Assembly (NCBI GenBank): GCA_036770645.1
Contig: DAIPIU010000059.1
Coordinates: forward strand, 1-16,723
DNA from: Rubrimonas sp036770645
GTDB taxonomy: Bacteria; Pseudomonadota; Alphaproteobacteria; Rhodobacterales; Rhodobacteraceae
DNA: 16,723 nt
Direction: 5' to 3'
Part shown: positions 7,255-14,850 of the stretch, in pieces
Layout of the letters: the number at the start of each line of letters is the position of its first letter
How positions within the stretch are numbered: the first letter of the stretch is position 1
Made by a program: the position numbers and the translations under genes
The notes under the pieces: generated by a model
Databases searched by the model: none
Seen by the model: the letters and a program-made list of their open reading frames with translations, nothing else
Told to the model about the DNA's origin: nothing

Positions 7255-8064
7255 TCAGCGCGCGGCGGCGCGGGGAAGGGCGGCGCGGGGCGCGAGGTCG
7301 GGGGCGATCCGCAAGGCCCCGTCGGCGCGGCGGTCCACGGCGACGGCCGCGCCGTAGACGCGCGACAGGCGGGCGGCGTCGAACACCGCGGCGGGCGGGC
7401 CGTCGGCTACGACGCGCCCCTCGGCCATCAGCGCCACGCGGTCGGCGAAGGCGGCGGCGAGGGTGAGGTCGTGCAGGACCGCGAGCACGCCCGCGCCTTC
7501 GGCGGCGGCGCGCCGGGCGGCCTCCATCACCGCGACCTGATGGGCGAGGTCGAGGCTGGCGGTCGGCTCGTCGAGCATGAGGCAATGGCCGCCGCCCTGC
7601 GCCCGGCCCGCGGCGAGCTGGGCGAGGACGCGGGCGAGATGGGCGCGCGCGCGCTCGCCCCCCGACAGGCGGTCGGCGCGGCGGTCCGCGAGCGCCGAGA
7701 CCCCGGCCGCGGCCATGGCCTGCGCGGCGATGGCGTCCGCGTCGGCGTGGGGCGGGGCGATCCCGGCCCCCAGCGCCACGAGGCCCGCGACGGTGAAGGG
7801 CGCGGCGAGCGCGGGGTCCTGCTCCAGCACCGCGCGCCGGACGGCGAGGGCTGCGGCGCCGTGGGCGGCGAGCGGGCGGCCGAACAGGGTCGCGGTCCCT
7901 GCGTCGGGGCGCAGGTCGCCCGCGAGCACGCCCAGCAGGCTGGACTTGCCCGCGCCGTTCGGCCCGCAGACGGCGACAAGCTCGCCGGGGGCGAGCGCGA
8001 GGCTGACGCCCGCGAGCGCAAGGCGGCCGCCGCGGCGCAGGGTGGCGTCGCGCGCCTCAAGCAT
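7255..8064 (-). CDS. hmuV: Haem ABC importer ATP-binding protein HmuV
   Basis: ATPase that drives haem import through HmuU. It has 269 residues with Walker A GPNGAGKSS from residue 34, Q-loop in VLEQDPALAAPFTV, signature LSGGERARAHLARVL, Walker B CLMLDEPTASLD and switch His in AVLHD. Like other HmuV/BtuD-type proteins it ends with a region around VFDAARLSRVYGAAV. The ATG overlaps the end of hmuU by eight bases. A siderophore or B12 ATPase would look similar; assignment to haem rests on hmuS, hmuR and hmuT in the same operon. A slightly longer C-terminal tail (PDLAPRAALPRAAAR) has no motif I recognise. Confidence 0.92.
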   Translation of the reverse strand: MLEARDATLRRGGRLALAGVSLALAPGELVAVCGPNGAGKSSLLGVLAGDLRPDAGTATLFGRPLAAHGAAALAVRRAVLEQDPALAAPFTVAGLVALGAGIAPPHADADAIAAQAMAAAGVSALADRRADRLSGGERARAHLARVLAQLAAGRAQGGGHCLMLDEPTASLDLAHQVAVMEAARRAAAEGAGVLAVLHDLTLAAAFADRVALMAEGRVVADGPPAAVFDAARLSRVYGAAVAVDRRADGALRIAPDLAPRAALPRAAAR

Positions 8065-9151
8065 CGGCGCGCCGCAGGCGGGTCAGCAGCAGCCACAGGA
8101 AGAACGGCCCGCCGATCAGGCTGGTGGCCAGCCCCACCGGCGGCTCGGCCGGGGGGACCGCGAGGCGCGCGGCGAGGTCGGCCGCCAGCAGCAGCGCCGC
8201 CCCGAGCAGCGCCGCGGCGGGGGCCAGCAGCCGGTGCGACGGGCCGACCATGAGCCGCGCCAGATGCGGCGCCACCAGCCCGACGAAGCCTATGGGACCG
8301 GCCGCGGCCGTGCCCGCGCCGACCGCGAGCGCCGACCACAGCGCGACAGTGCGCTTGGCGCGCTCGACGTCGAGGCCCGCGTGGAAGGCCGCGCGCTCGC
8401 CGATCTGGAACAGGTCCAGCGCGCGCGCCATCCGCGTGAGGCCCACGCCCGCGGCGGCGATGCAGAGCGCGGCCAGCGCCGCCTGCGTCCAGCCCGCGCC
8501 GCCGAGGCCGCCCATGCTCCAGAAGGTGAGATCGCGCAGCTGCCGGTCGTCGGAGACGTAGACCATCACGCCGATGCCCGCCCCCGCGATGGCGTTCACG
8601 GCGACGCCCGCGAGGATCAGGGTCGCCACTTGCACGGCGCCGGCGCGGCGCGCCACGCCGAACACGAAGGCGGTGACCACCGCGCCGCCCGCGAAGGCCG
8701 CGACCGGCAGCAGCCAGGGGCGCAGGGGGACGGGGATCTCGGCGATCAGCGCGCCGCCCAGCACGATGGTCGCCACCGCCCCGAGCGCGGCGCCGGCCGT
8801 GACGCCGATCAGGCCGGGGTCGGCGAGCGGGTTGCGCAGCACGCCCTGCAGCGCCACCCCCGACAGGGCGAGGCCCGCGCCGACCGCGGCCCCCAGCGCC
8901 ACGCGCGGCGCGCGGATTTGCCCGACGATGGCCTGGGCGCGCGCGTCGGCCTCGCCCGCCAGCGCCGCCAGCACGTCGGCCGGCGACAGCGCGACCGGCC
9001 CGAGCGCGAGCCCCGCCAGCGCCAGCGCTGCGGCGAGCGCGCCCAGAAGCGGCAGGACCATCGCGGCGGACGGACGCCGGGGCCGCGCGGGCGCGGCGGT
9101 GCGGCCGGGGCGGGCCGTCACGGGATGCGCGGTGACGGGGTGCGCGGTCAT
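8057..9151 (-). CDS. hmuU: Haem ABC importer permease HmuU (FecCD/BtuC family)
   Basis: Polytopic inner-membrane permease of 364 residues, which should form a homodimer with about ten helices per chain. Family motifs are clear: QIRAPRVALGAAVGAGLALSG, LQGVLRNPLADPGLIGVTAGAALGA, GPIGFVGLVAPHLARLMVG, and a C-terminal IGGPFFLWLLL. The ATG overlaps the hmuT stop by four bases. The N-terminal 30 residues are unusual: MTAHP-VTAHP-VTARP is a triple five-residue repeat encoded by three near-identical 15-base units (9107-9151), followed by a basic Pro/Ala/Arg stretch before the first helix. A GTG at the third unit (9121) could be an alternative start, which would remove both histidines. The core is otherwise normal. 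Confidence 0.92.
   Translation of the reverse strand: MTAHPVTAHPVTARPGRTAAPARPRRPSAAMVLPLLGALAAALALAGLALGPVALSPADVLAALAGEADARAQAIVGQIRAPRVALGAAVGAGLALSGVALQGVLRNPLADPGLIGVTAGAALGAVATIVLGGALIAEIPVPLRPWLLPVAAFAGGAVVTAFVFGVARRAGAVQVATLILAGVAVNAIAGAGIGVMVYVSDDRQLRDLTFWSMGGLGGAGWTQAALAALCIAAAGVGLTRMARALDLFQIGERAAFHAGLDVERAKRTVALWSALAVGAGTAAAGPIGFVGLVAPHLARLMVGPSHRLLAPAAALLGAALLLAADLAARLAVPPAEPPVGLATSLIGGPFFLWLLLTRLRRADA
9107..9151 (-). repeat. Three tandem 15-base units at the start of hmuU
   Basis: On the coding strand the units are ATGACCGCGCACCCC, GTCACCGCGCATCCC and GTGACGGCCCGCCCC. They encode MTAHP, VTAHP and VTARP. Being in frame, copy-number change would lengthen or shorten the cytoplasmic leader without disrupting the gene. 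The first unit includes the start codon and the overlap with the hmuT stop. Confidence 0.8.
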
Positions 9152-10008
9152 GGGGCGAACCTGAGGCCCGGATGCAGCGCGGCGGCGAGCTCGGCGACGG
9201 CCTCGGGCGTGCGGGGGCCGAAGCCCAGCAGCTTCAGCCCGTCCATCACCACCACCCGCCCCGACCGGCCGGCGGGCGTATCCGACAGGCCCGCCGCCGC
9301 CAGCGCCTGCGCGCCGCCGCCCGCGGCCTCGGCGGCGTGGGCGGGCAACAGCGCGACCTCGGGCGAAAGGCCCAAGGCCGCCTCGGCCGACAGCGGCTTG
9401 TAGCCGGTGAAGTCGGTGACGGCGTTGCGGCCGCGGGCGAGCGCGATCATGGCGTCGGCGGCCGTGCCGGTCCCCGACGCGATGGGGGCGCCGCGGCCGA
9501 CCGAGATGAGGAACAGCACGGTCGGGCGCGTCTGGACCGCGTCGAGCGCGGCGTCGAGCGCGGCCAACTCGGCGGCGACCTGCGTCGACAGCGCCGCGGC
9601 CTGCGCCTCGCGCCCCAGCGCGGCGCCGACGAAGGCGATCTTGGCGGCCACCGCCTCCATCCCGTCGCCCGGCGGCCCGGCCATGACCGCGACGCCCGCG
9701 GCGCGCAGTTGATCGAGCGCCGCGTCCGGCCCCGCGGCGGGGCTGGCGAGCACCAGATCGGGCGTCAGCGACAGCGCGCCCTCGGCCGAGAAGCGGCGCA
9801 TGTAGCCGACCTTGGGCAGCGCCGCCGTCTCGGGCGGCCAGACGGCGGTGTCATCGGCGCCGACGAGCCGCCCGCCCGCCCCCAGCGCGAAGGCGATCTC
9901 GGCCAGATCGCCGCCCAGCACCAGCACCCTCTGGCCAGCCGCGCCGTGCGCGGGCGGGGCGAGGCAGGCGCCGAGGGCGGTCAGCAGGGCGCGGCGGCGG
10001 GTCAGCAC
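9148..10008 (-). CDS. hmuT: Periplasmic haem-binding protein HmuT
   Basis: Binds haem in the periplasm and hands it to HmuUV. I chose the GTG start at 10008: GGAG lies eight bases before it, it overlaps the hmuS stop by seven bases, and it begins an export signal. The frame extends further upstream, but only as low-complexity Arg/Ala sequence opposite hmuS. The 286 residues begin with a short basic leader, LTRRRALLTALGACLAPPAHGAA. This has a twin-arginine-like TRRRALL and a possible lipobox LGAC, so Sec, Tat or lipoprotein export are all conceivable. The mature protein fits the helical-backbone FecB/BtuF fold (RVLVLGGDLAEIAFALG, LVGADDTAVWPPE). Tyr69 in VGYMRRFSAEGALSLTPDLVLA is at the position of the haem-ligand tyrosine in ShuT/HmuT. 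Confidence 0.9.
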   Translation of the reverse strand: MLTRRRALLTALGACLAPPAHGAAGQRVLVLGGDLAEIAFALGAGGRLVGADDTAVWPPETAALPKVGYMRRFSAEGALSLTPDLVLASPAAGPDAALDQLRAAGVAVMAGPPGDGMEAVAAKIAFVGAALGREAQAAALSTQVAAELAALDAALDAVQTRPTVLFLISVGRGAPIASGTGTAADAMIALARGRNAVTDFTGYKPLSAEAALGLSPEVALLPAHAAEAAGGGAQALAAAGLSDTPAGRSGRVVVMDGLKLLGFGPRTPEAVAELAAALHPGLRFAP

Positions 10009-11090
10009 GGGCCGCGCTCCGGCAGGGCGGCGACCAGCGCGCGCCAGTCCGCGCGCTCGGCCTCGCCGGGCGGGCGTTCGCCGAAGATCTGGAGGAAGCA
10101 GAAGCCGTCCGCGTCGAACAGCTCGACCGAATGGACGTCGCCGCGCAGCGAGGGCTTGCGCACGGCCCAGGCGCCGACGATCCGGTCGGTGCGCAGGTGC
10201 AGGTTGAAGCGGGGGTCGAGCACGTTGATCCACGGCCCCATCGGCTCGATAAGATGGACCGGGCCGCTGTGGATCTGCACGCAGCCGCGGTTGCCGACGA
10301 AGATCATGAGCGGCACGCCGTCGGCCGCCGCGCGCTCCAGCGCGAGACGGGCGGCCTCCGGAGCGAGCGGGCGGGTGAACGCGGGCGCGCCGAGGCGCAT
10401 GGCCTGCGCGCGGCCCGCGCCGAAGCGGCGCAGCAGGCCGAAGAAGTCGTGGCTGTGCTCGAGCGCGGCCCAGCCGGCGCGCAGGCCGTCCGCGTCGATG
10501 GCGGCGTCGGGTCGTTCGGCCTCGGGCGGCGGGGCGGGCGAAAACGCGGGCGGCGCGGCGGCGGGGTCGGCGTGGGCGTCCACCCGCCGCTCCCAGGCGG
10601 CCGGGTCGGTCGCCCCGGTGGCGTAGACCTTGTGGACCGCCTCGCCGTGGGCGTCGAACACCTGGAGCGAGCGGCGGGGGCCGGACGCGCCGTCTTCGGT
10701 CAGGGCGTAGGCCGCGGCCCAGTGGCTTAGGAACAGGCGCAGGTCGATCTCGCCCAGCGTCTGGCCCATGGCGCCGTGGAAGGACGGCGCGGCGTAGGCG
10801 CCGTGTTTTTCATGCACGCAGTGGTCGTTGCGGGTCAGCGCCATGACCTCGCCGACCGCGCCCAGGCCCTCCAGCAGCAGGCCGAAGCCCTGCGGGCCGT
10901 CGGGACGGCGCAGCGCAACCGCCTCACCGCCGAGGCGGCGCGCCTCGGTCAGCGCGCCTTCGGATACGCCGAGGCTTTCGGCGCCGTCGCGCGCCCGCGG
11001 CGGGCGGGGCGCGGCCGCCAGCAGGCTGCGCCAGCGGCGCAGGAGATCGCCGCGGGGGTCTTCAGCCGGGGCGGAAGCGGTCAGGGCCAT
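10002..11090 (-). CDS. hmuS: Haem carrier / haem-degrading factor HmuS (HemS/ChuS family)
   Basis: Cytoplasmic haem-handling protein of 362 residues made of two related halves. The N-terminal half shows GAVGEVMALTRNDHCVHEKHGAY and IDLRLFLSHWAAAYAL, then SLQVFDAHGEAVHKVYAT, in which His153 matches the conserved haem-ligand histidine of HemS/ChuS. The C-terminal half repeats the layout with VPLMIFVGNRGCVQIHSG, WINVLDPRFNLHLRTDRI and a terminal VHSVELFDADG. The start at 11090 is preceded by GAGGAG six bases away and lies ten bases after the hmuR stop. An in-frame upstream extension into hmuR is rejected. ChuS-type proteins have been described as haem oxygenases and PhuS-type as shuttles. With an IsdG-like enzyme in the same operon, a delivery role is plausible; this is inference. 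Confidence 0.92.
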   Translation of the reverse strand: MALTASAPAEDPRGDLLRRWRSLLAAAPRPPRARDGAESLGVSEGALTEARRLGGEAVALRRPDGPQGFGLLLEGLGAVGEVMALTRNDHCVHEKHGAYAAPSFHGAMGQTLGEIDLRLFLSHWAAAYALTEDGASGPRRSLQVFDAHGEAVHKVYATGATDPAAWERRVDAHADPAAAPPAFSPAPPPEAERPDAAIDADGLRAGWAALEHSHDFFGLLRRFGAGRAQAMRLGAPAFTRPLAPEAARLALERAAADGVPLMIFVGNRGCVQIHSGPVHLIEPMGPWINVLDPRFNLHLRTDRIVGAWAVRKPSLRGDVHSVELFDADGFCFLQIFGERPPGEAERADWRALVAALPERGPC

Positions 11091-11100
11091 GGCGGGCTCC

Positions 11101-13143
11101 TCAGAAGGTGAAGGCGGCGGCAATCTTGAAGCTGCGGCCCGCTTCGGGCAGGCCGTTGGGATAGATGGTGAAATCCTCGTCCAGCACGTTGTCGACGCCC
11201 GCCTGCAGCAGTGCGCCCGCGAAGGGGCCGCGCGCGGGGCGCCATGAGGCGAACAGGTCGAGCGTCGCAAAGCCGTCCGACGCCTCGGTCCCCTCGGGCA
11301 CGTCGTCCTGCTCGGCGGCCAGCGTGATGCGCCCGCCCACCTCGACGCCGTCGAGCGGGCGGTAGCCGCCGACGAGGTTCAGCCGGTCCTGCGGGACCGA
11401 GCCGAGCGGCTCGCCGTCCGCGCCCTCGCCGCGTGGCAGCATGGCGCCGAGGCCCGCGAACCACAGCCCTGCGTCGTAGCGCGCCTCAGCCTCGAGGCCC
11501 CATAGTTCGGCGTCGACGTTCTCGGTGCGGGTGGTGCCGCCGACCACGAGGCCCACGCCGGGGACGAAGGTCGCGGTGGAGAAGTCGATGAAGGTCACGC
11601 GCTGGTCGACGAAATCCTGCACGTCGGCGTAGTAGCCGCCGACCTGCAGCGTCAGCCGGTCCCCCGCCGTCAGCACGTCGCGCCGCTGATGGCGCGCGCC
11701 GACCTCGATCTGCGTGGCGCGCTCGGGCTCGAGGTCGGGGTTGGGCACGAAGCTGTTGACGCCGCTGAAGCGCCGCCCCGGCCCGAGGCCGAAGCCCGGC
11801 GTCGAGAAATGCACGCCGTCGGTGTAGAGTTCGGTCAGCGAGGGGGCGCGGAAGGCGCGCGAGACCGAGCCGTAGACCTGAAGGGTCTCGACCGGCCGCC
11901 AGCTGACGCCGAAGCGGGGCGAGATCTGGTCCTCGCTGCGGTCGTCGAAGGCGGCGCTGTCGGGGGCGAGGTCGAAGCGGTCGAAGCGCACGCCGGGGAT
12001 CAGCTCGACGGCGTCGGTCACGCGCACCGTCGCCTCGACGAAGGCGGCGGAGAAGTCGACCGCGGCGTCGGGAAACTCGGGGCGCGCGGCGCCGTTGCGG
12101 CGGCCGGTCTGCTCGTCGCGATAGGCCTCGACGCCATTGACGAAGGTGACTGGCAGGCCCAGGTCGGCCTGCGAGCGGTTCACCAGATCGAGGCCGAAGG
12201 TCGTGTAGCCGGTCTCGTCGGCGCGGCCGTCGAAATCGCGGTCCTCCTCAACCGTGGTGTCGTTGAAGTAGACCAGCGTCGAGAGGTCCCAGAACGCCGA
12301 GCCCGCGGGCGCGTAGTCCCAGCGGCCCCGCAGCGTGCCGACGGTGGCGTCGCGGTCCACCACGTTCTCGAGCGACGCGGCGGCGTTGGCGTTCGGCGGC
12401 GTCGTGCCCTCGTCGGCGTAATACGCCCCGGTCACCTCGAAGCGGTGGGACTCGCCCGCGTTCACCCCGAATTTCCCGAGGCCGTTCAGCACGTCGATCT
12501 GGCTGTCGCGGATGTCGTCGCCGCCGCCGTCCTGCAGGTCCGAGCCCTGCGGACGCCAGCCGAGGAAACCAAGCGCGTCGACTGCGCCGCTGGCGGCGGC
12601 GGCGGTGCCTGAGAAGCTGCCGATGTCGCCGTTGCTGGCGTAGCCCGCGCGGAGGCGCCCGCCCACCGTGTGGCCGGGGCGCAGCAGGTCGGCGGCGTCG
12701 CGCGTCTCGACCGCGATCACGCCGCCGAGCGCGCCCGATCCGTAGAGGGTGGAGCCGCCGCCCCGCACCACCTCGACGCGCTCGACGATGTCGGGATCGA
12801 GGAAGAAGCGGCCGCGGTGCGCCTGGTTGAAGTTGAACCGCCCGCCGTCCAGCCGCAGCACCACCTGCTCGTCGGTGAAGCCGCGGATGTTGGGCTCCTG
12901 CGCGACGCCGCGCGGGCCGCCGCCGATGCTGACGCCGGGGGCGTCGCCGATCAGTTCCTGAAACGTGGTGGCTTGCCGCCGCTCCAGCGTGTCGCGCTCA
13001 ATCACCGTGACGGCCGTCGGCGTCTCCAGCAGCGGGCGGGCGTCGCGCGCGGCGGTTTCGACCAGCAGCGGCGGCAATGTGATCGGCGCCTCGGCGAAGG
13101 CGATCGATGGGGCGGCGAGGAAGACGAGGAAAGCAGCGCGCAT
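11101..13143 (-). CDS. hmuR: TonB-dependent outer-membrane haem receptor
   Basis: Outer-membrane gated barrel of 680 residues importing haem with TonB energy. The signal peptide is MRAAFLVFLAAPSIAFA with cleavage around residue 17. The mature N terminus (PITLPPLLVET) may hold the TonB box. The plug domain (about 40-155) has TPTAVTVIERDTLERR, NIRGFTDEQVVLRLDG and VEVVRGGGSTLYGSGALGGVI. His109 lies in the plug loop FNQAHRG. The barrel carries the haem-receptor motif FRAPSLTELY from Phe431, His445, and NPDL at 468-471, matching the FRAP-His-NPDL arrangement of HemR/HmuR receptors, so a two-histidine haem site (109 and 445) is likely. The C-terminal residue is phenylalanine (AAAFTF), required for barrel insertion. 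No strong ribosome site is visible (GGAA about ten bases upstream). It is the first gene of the haem operon. Confidence 0.95.
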   Translation of the reverse strand: MRAAFLVFLAAPSIAFAEAPITLPPLLVETAARDARPLLETPTAVTVIERDTLERRQATTFQELIGDAPGVSIGGGPRGVAQEPNIRGFTDEQVVLRLDGGRFNFNQAHRGRFFLDPDIVERVEVVRGGGSTLYGSGALGGVIAVETRDAADLLRPGHTVGGRLRAGYASNGDIGSFSGTAAAASGAVDALGFLGWRPQGSDLQDGGGDDIRDSQIDVLNGLGKFGVNAGESHRFEVTGAYYADEGTTPPNANAAASLENVVDRDATVGTLRGRWDYAPAGSAFWDLSTLVYFNDTTVEEDRDFDGRADETGYTTFGLDLVNRSQADLGLPVTFVNGVEAYRDEQTGRRNGAARPEFPDAAVDFSAAFVEATVRVTDAVELIPGVRFDRFDLAPDSAAFDDRSEDQISPRFGVSWRPVETLQVYGSVSRAFRAPSLTELYTDGVHFSTPGFGLGPGRRFSGVNSFVPNPDLEPERATQIEVGARHQRRDVLTAGDRLTLQVGGYYADVQDFVDQRVTFIDFSTATFVPGVGLVVGGTTRTENVDAELWGLEAEARYDAGLWFAGLGAMLPRGEGADGEPLGSVPQDRLNLVGGYRPLDGVEVGGRITLAAEQDDVPEGTEASDGFATLDLFASWRPARGPFAGALLQAGVDNVLDEDFTIYPNGLPEAGRSFKIAAAFTF

Positions 13144-13214
13144 TGATGACGTTCCGCGGTCTGGTCATGGGGACGGACGGCGGACCTCGCGATGCGGCTG
13201 GGTCGCTGAGGGCA

Positions 13215-13248
13215 AGCCTAGGTATCCGAGCATATTTGTCAAGAATGC
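13215..13248 (-). promoter_or_regulatory. Candidate hmuR promoter with an overlapping palindromic operator
   Basis: On the minus strand TTGACA (13242-13237) is a full -35 match. TAGGCT (13220-13215), 16 bases later, is a weak -10. The -35 lies inside the 19-bp imperfect palindrome GCATATTTGTCAAGAATGC (13230-13248), form GCATnnTTGnCAAnnATGC, with 14 of 18 arm positions symmetric. An operator overlapping -35 would suit repression by an iron or haem regulator. I cannot assign it to Fur/Mur, Irr or RirA by eye. Confidence 0.5.
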
Positions 13249-13337
13249 GCCGGATCCGACGACGCATTGATCCCCGCACCGGCCGGGATCGACGGCGGCA
13301 GGGCATCGCGGCGGCGCTTGAGTGCGCGCGAAGGTCC

Positions 13338-13363
13338 GCGGCCCGGTCTTGCGGCCCGGTCTT
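13338..13363. repeat. 13-base tandem duplication
   Basis: GCGGCCCGGTCTT occurs twice head to tail and is followed by the first bases of a third copy (GCGG). It lies between the two divergent promoters. It may be only a replication-slippage product; no function is apparent. Confidence 0.7.
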
Positions 13364-13382
13364 GCGGGCCGTGGCGGCGCGC

Positions 13383-13410
13383 TTGACTCGGCCCCGCGGC
13401 GCGACATACC
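13383..13410 (+). promoter_or_regulatory. Possible promoter of the COG0523 genes
   Basis: TTGACT (13383-13388) is followed after 16 bases by CATACC (13405-13410). The Zur box begins three bases later, so bound Zur would cover the transcription start. The -10 is weak (three of six), and TATACT or TATAAC inside the box are alternatives without a good -35. Confidence 0.35.
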
Positions 13411-13413
13411 AAC

Positions 13414-13426
13414 GTTATACTATAAC
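13414..13426. promoter_or_regulatory. Zur box upstream of the COG0523 genes
   Basis: GTTATACTATAAC is a perfect inverted repeat with 6-bp arms around one central base. In the 15-bp frame (13413-13427) it matches the Zur consensus TGTTATANTATAACA at 13 of 14 informative positions. It lies 104 bases upstream of the first COG0523 start, the classic target of Zur, and strongly suggests zinc-responsive repression. Confidence 0.85.
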
Positions 13427-13530
13427 AAAACCGCGTTGCCCGTCGATGCGCTCGCCGTGTCGAGCCGCCCTGCCTGCCGCGCCATGGCGTGTGGCCAACC
13501 CGCCTTCGCCGCCCGCCCGAGGAGCCTTCG

Positions 13531-14766
13531 ATGACCGCCGACCCCGCCGACCGCCGCCTGCCCGTCACCGTGCTGTCGGGCTTTCTGGGCGCGGGCAAGA
13601 CCACGCTGCTGAACCACGTGCTCAACAACCGCGAGGGGCGGCGCGTCGCGGTCATCGTGAATGACATGTCCGAGGTGAACATCGACGCCGATCTCGTGCG
13701 CGCGGGCGGGGCGGACCTGTCGCGCACCGAGGAGGCGCTGGTCGAGATGACCAACGGCTGCATCTGCTGCACCCTGCGCGACGATCTGCTGAAGGAGGTG
13801 CGCCGCCTGGCCGCCGAGGGCCGCTTCGACCACCTGCTGATCGAATCGACCGGCATCTCCGAGCCGCTGCCTGTCGCCGCGACCTTCGAGTTCCGCGACG
13901 AGGCGGGCGAAAGCCTGTCGGACGTGGCGCGGCTCGACACCATGGTGACCGTGGTCGACGCGGCGAACCTGCTCAACGACTACGCCAGCCGCGACTTCCT
14001 GCGCGACCGCGGCGAAAGCCTCGGGGCGGACGACGCGCGCACGCTGGTGAACCTGCTGGTCGAGCAGATCGAGTTCGCCGACGTCGTCATCCTGAACAAG
14101 GTGTCCGACGCCGAACCTGCCCGGCTGGACGCCGCGCGCAAGATCGTGCGCAGCCTGAACCCCGACGCGCGACTGATCGAGACCGACCAGTCCCGCGTCC
14201 GCCCCGAGGCCATCTTCGACACCGGCCTGTTCGACTTCGAACGCGCGCATGAGCACCCGCTGTGGTTCAAGGAGCTCTACGGCTTCAAGGACCATGTGCC
14301 TGAGGACGTGGAGTACGGCGTGACCAGCTTCGTGTGGCGCGCCCGCCGCCCGCTGCACCCCGAGCGGTTCCGCGAGTTCCTGCAGACCCCGCTGCCGGGC
14401 GTGATCCGCGCCAAGGGGCATTTCTGGCTGGCCACGCGCCCGGACTGGGCGGGCGAGTTCAGCCTCGCGGGTGCTCTCGCCCAGACCAAGGGCCTCGGCC
14501 ACTGGTGGGCCGCGGTCCCGAAGGCGCGCTGGCCGCAGGACGAGGAGCAGCAGGCGCGCATGACGGCGCAGTGGGATCCGCTGTTCGCCGACCGCCGGCA
14601 GGAGATCGTGTTCATCGGCGCACTCGACACGATGAGCCGCCCGCGCATCGAGGCCATGCTCGAGCGCTGCCTTGTCGGCGACCCCGCCGCGCCCGCCTTC
14701 ACGCCGGAGCTGTGGGCGGGGCTGCCCGACCCCTTCCCGGCCTGGGGCCGACAGGCGGCCGCGTGA
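13531..14766 (+). CDS. COG0523 GTPase, YciC/ZagA-like candidate zinc metallochaperone
   Basis: GTP-binding protein of 411 residues. The ATG is preceded by GAGGAG six bases away; an in-frame GTG further upstream lacks such a site. Walker A GFLGAGKTT is at 17-25 and the switch/Mg region is NDMSEVNIDADL. The family metal motif GCICCT has Cys77, Cys79 and Cys80, and HLLIESTGISEP and VVILNKVS complete the G domain (about 1-225). The C-terminal CobW_C domain (about 270-400) shows FVWRARRPLHPERF and VIRAKGHFWLATRPDWAGEF. The NDMSEVN form and the length of about 400 residues are typical of the YciC/ZagA branch induced by zinc shortage. Such proteins are thought to deliver zinc to selected client enzymes. 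Unlike many relatives it has no His-rich stretch. The Zur box upstream supports the zinc role. Confidence 0.9.
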   Translation: MTADPADRRLPVTVLSGFLGAGKTTLLNHVLNNREGRRVAVIVNDMSEVNIDADLVRAGGADLSRTEEALVEMTNGCICCTLRDDLLKEVRRLAAEGRFDHLLIESTGISEPLPVAATFEFRDEAGESLSDVARLDTMVTVVDAANLLNDYASRDFLRDRGESLGADDARTLVNLLVEQIEFADVVILNKVSDAEPARLDAARKIVRSLNPDARLIETDQSRVRPEAIFDTGLFDFERAHEHPLWFKELYGFKDHVPEDVEYGVTSFVWRARRPLHPERFREFLQTPLPGVIRAKGHFWLATRPDWAGEFSLAGALAQTKGLGHWWAAVPKARWPQDEEQQARMTAQWDPLFADRRQEIVFIGALDTMSRPRIEAMLERCLVGDPAAPAFTPELWAGLPDPFPAWGRQAAA

Positions 14767-14850
14767 CGGCCGCCCCACCGGACCGCGGGCGCCCATCCGC
14801 GGACCTCACCGACCGAGCCGCGACGCCGCGACGGCGAGGAGCGTGACGAC

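Larger units (their letters stand above)
13144..13530. other. Divergent intergenic region between hmuR and the first COG0523 gene
   Basis: This 387-base stretch has no convincing gene. From left to right it contains the hmuR leader, the promoter/palindrome at 13215-13248, a 13-base tandem duplication near 13338, the promoter-like and Zur-box segment at 13383-13426, and GAGGAG at 13519-13524 before the COG0523 start. Zinc and haem regulators therefore probably act on opposite sides of one short region. Confidence 0.75.

Noticed and set aside
10009..10233. Upstream extension of hmuT
   Set aside because: Arg/Ala-rich reading inside hmuS without signal peptide; the GTG at 10008 has a GGAG and fits operon overlap.
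11091..11270. Upstream extension of hmuS into hmuR
   Set aside because: No similarity to HemS proteins; the ATG at 11090 has GAGGAG six bases before it.
14767..14850. Separate promoter or gene between the two COG0523 genes
   Set aside because: The 84-base gap is uniformly GC-rich with no palindrome or promoter-like pair; only the ribosome site of the second gene is visible.
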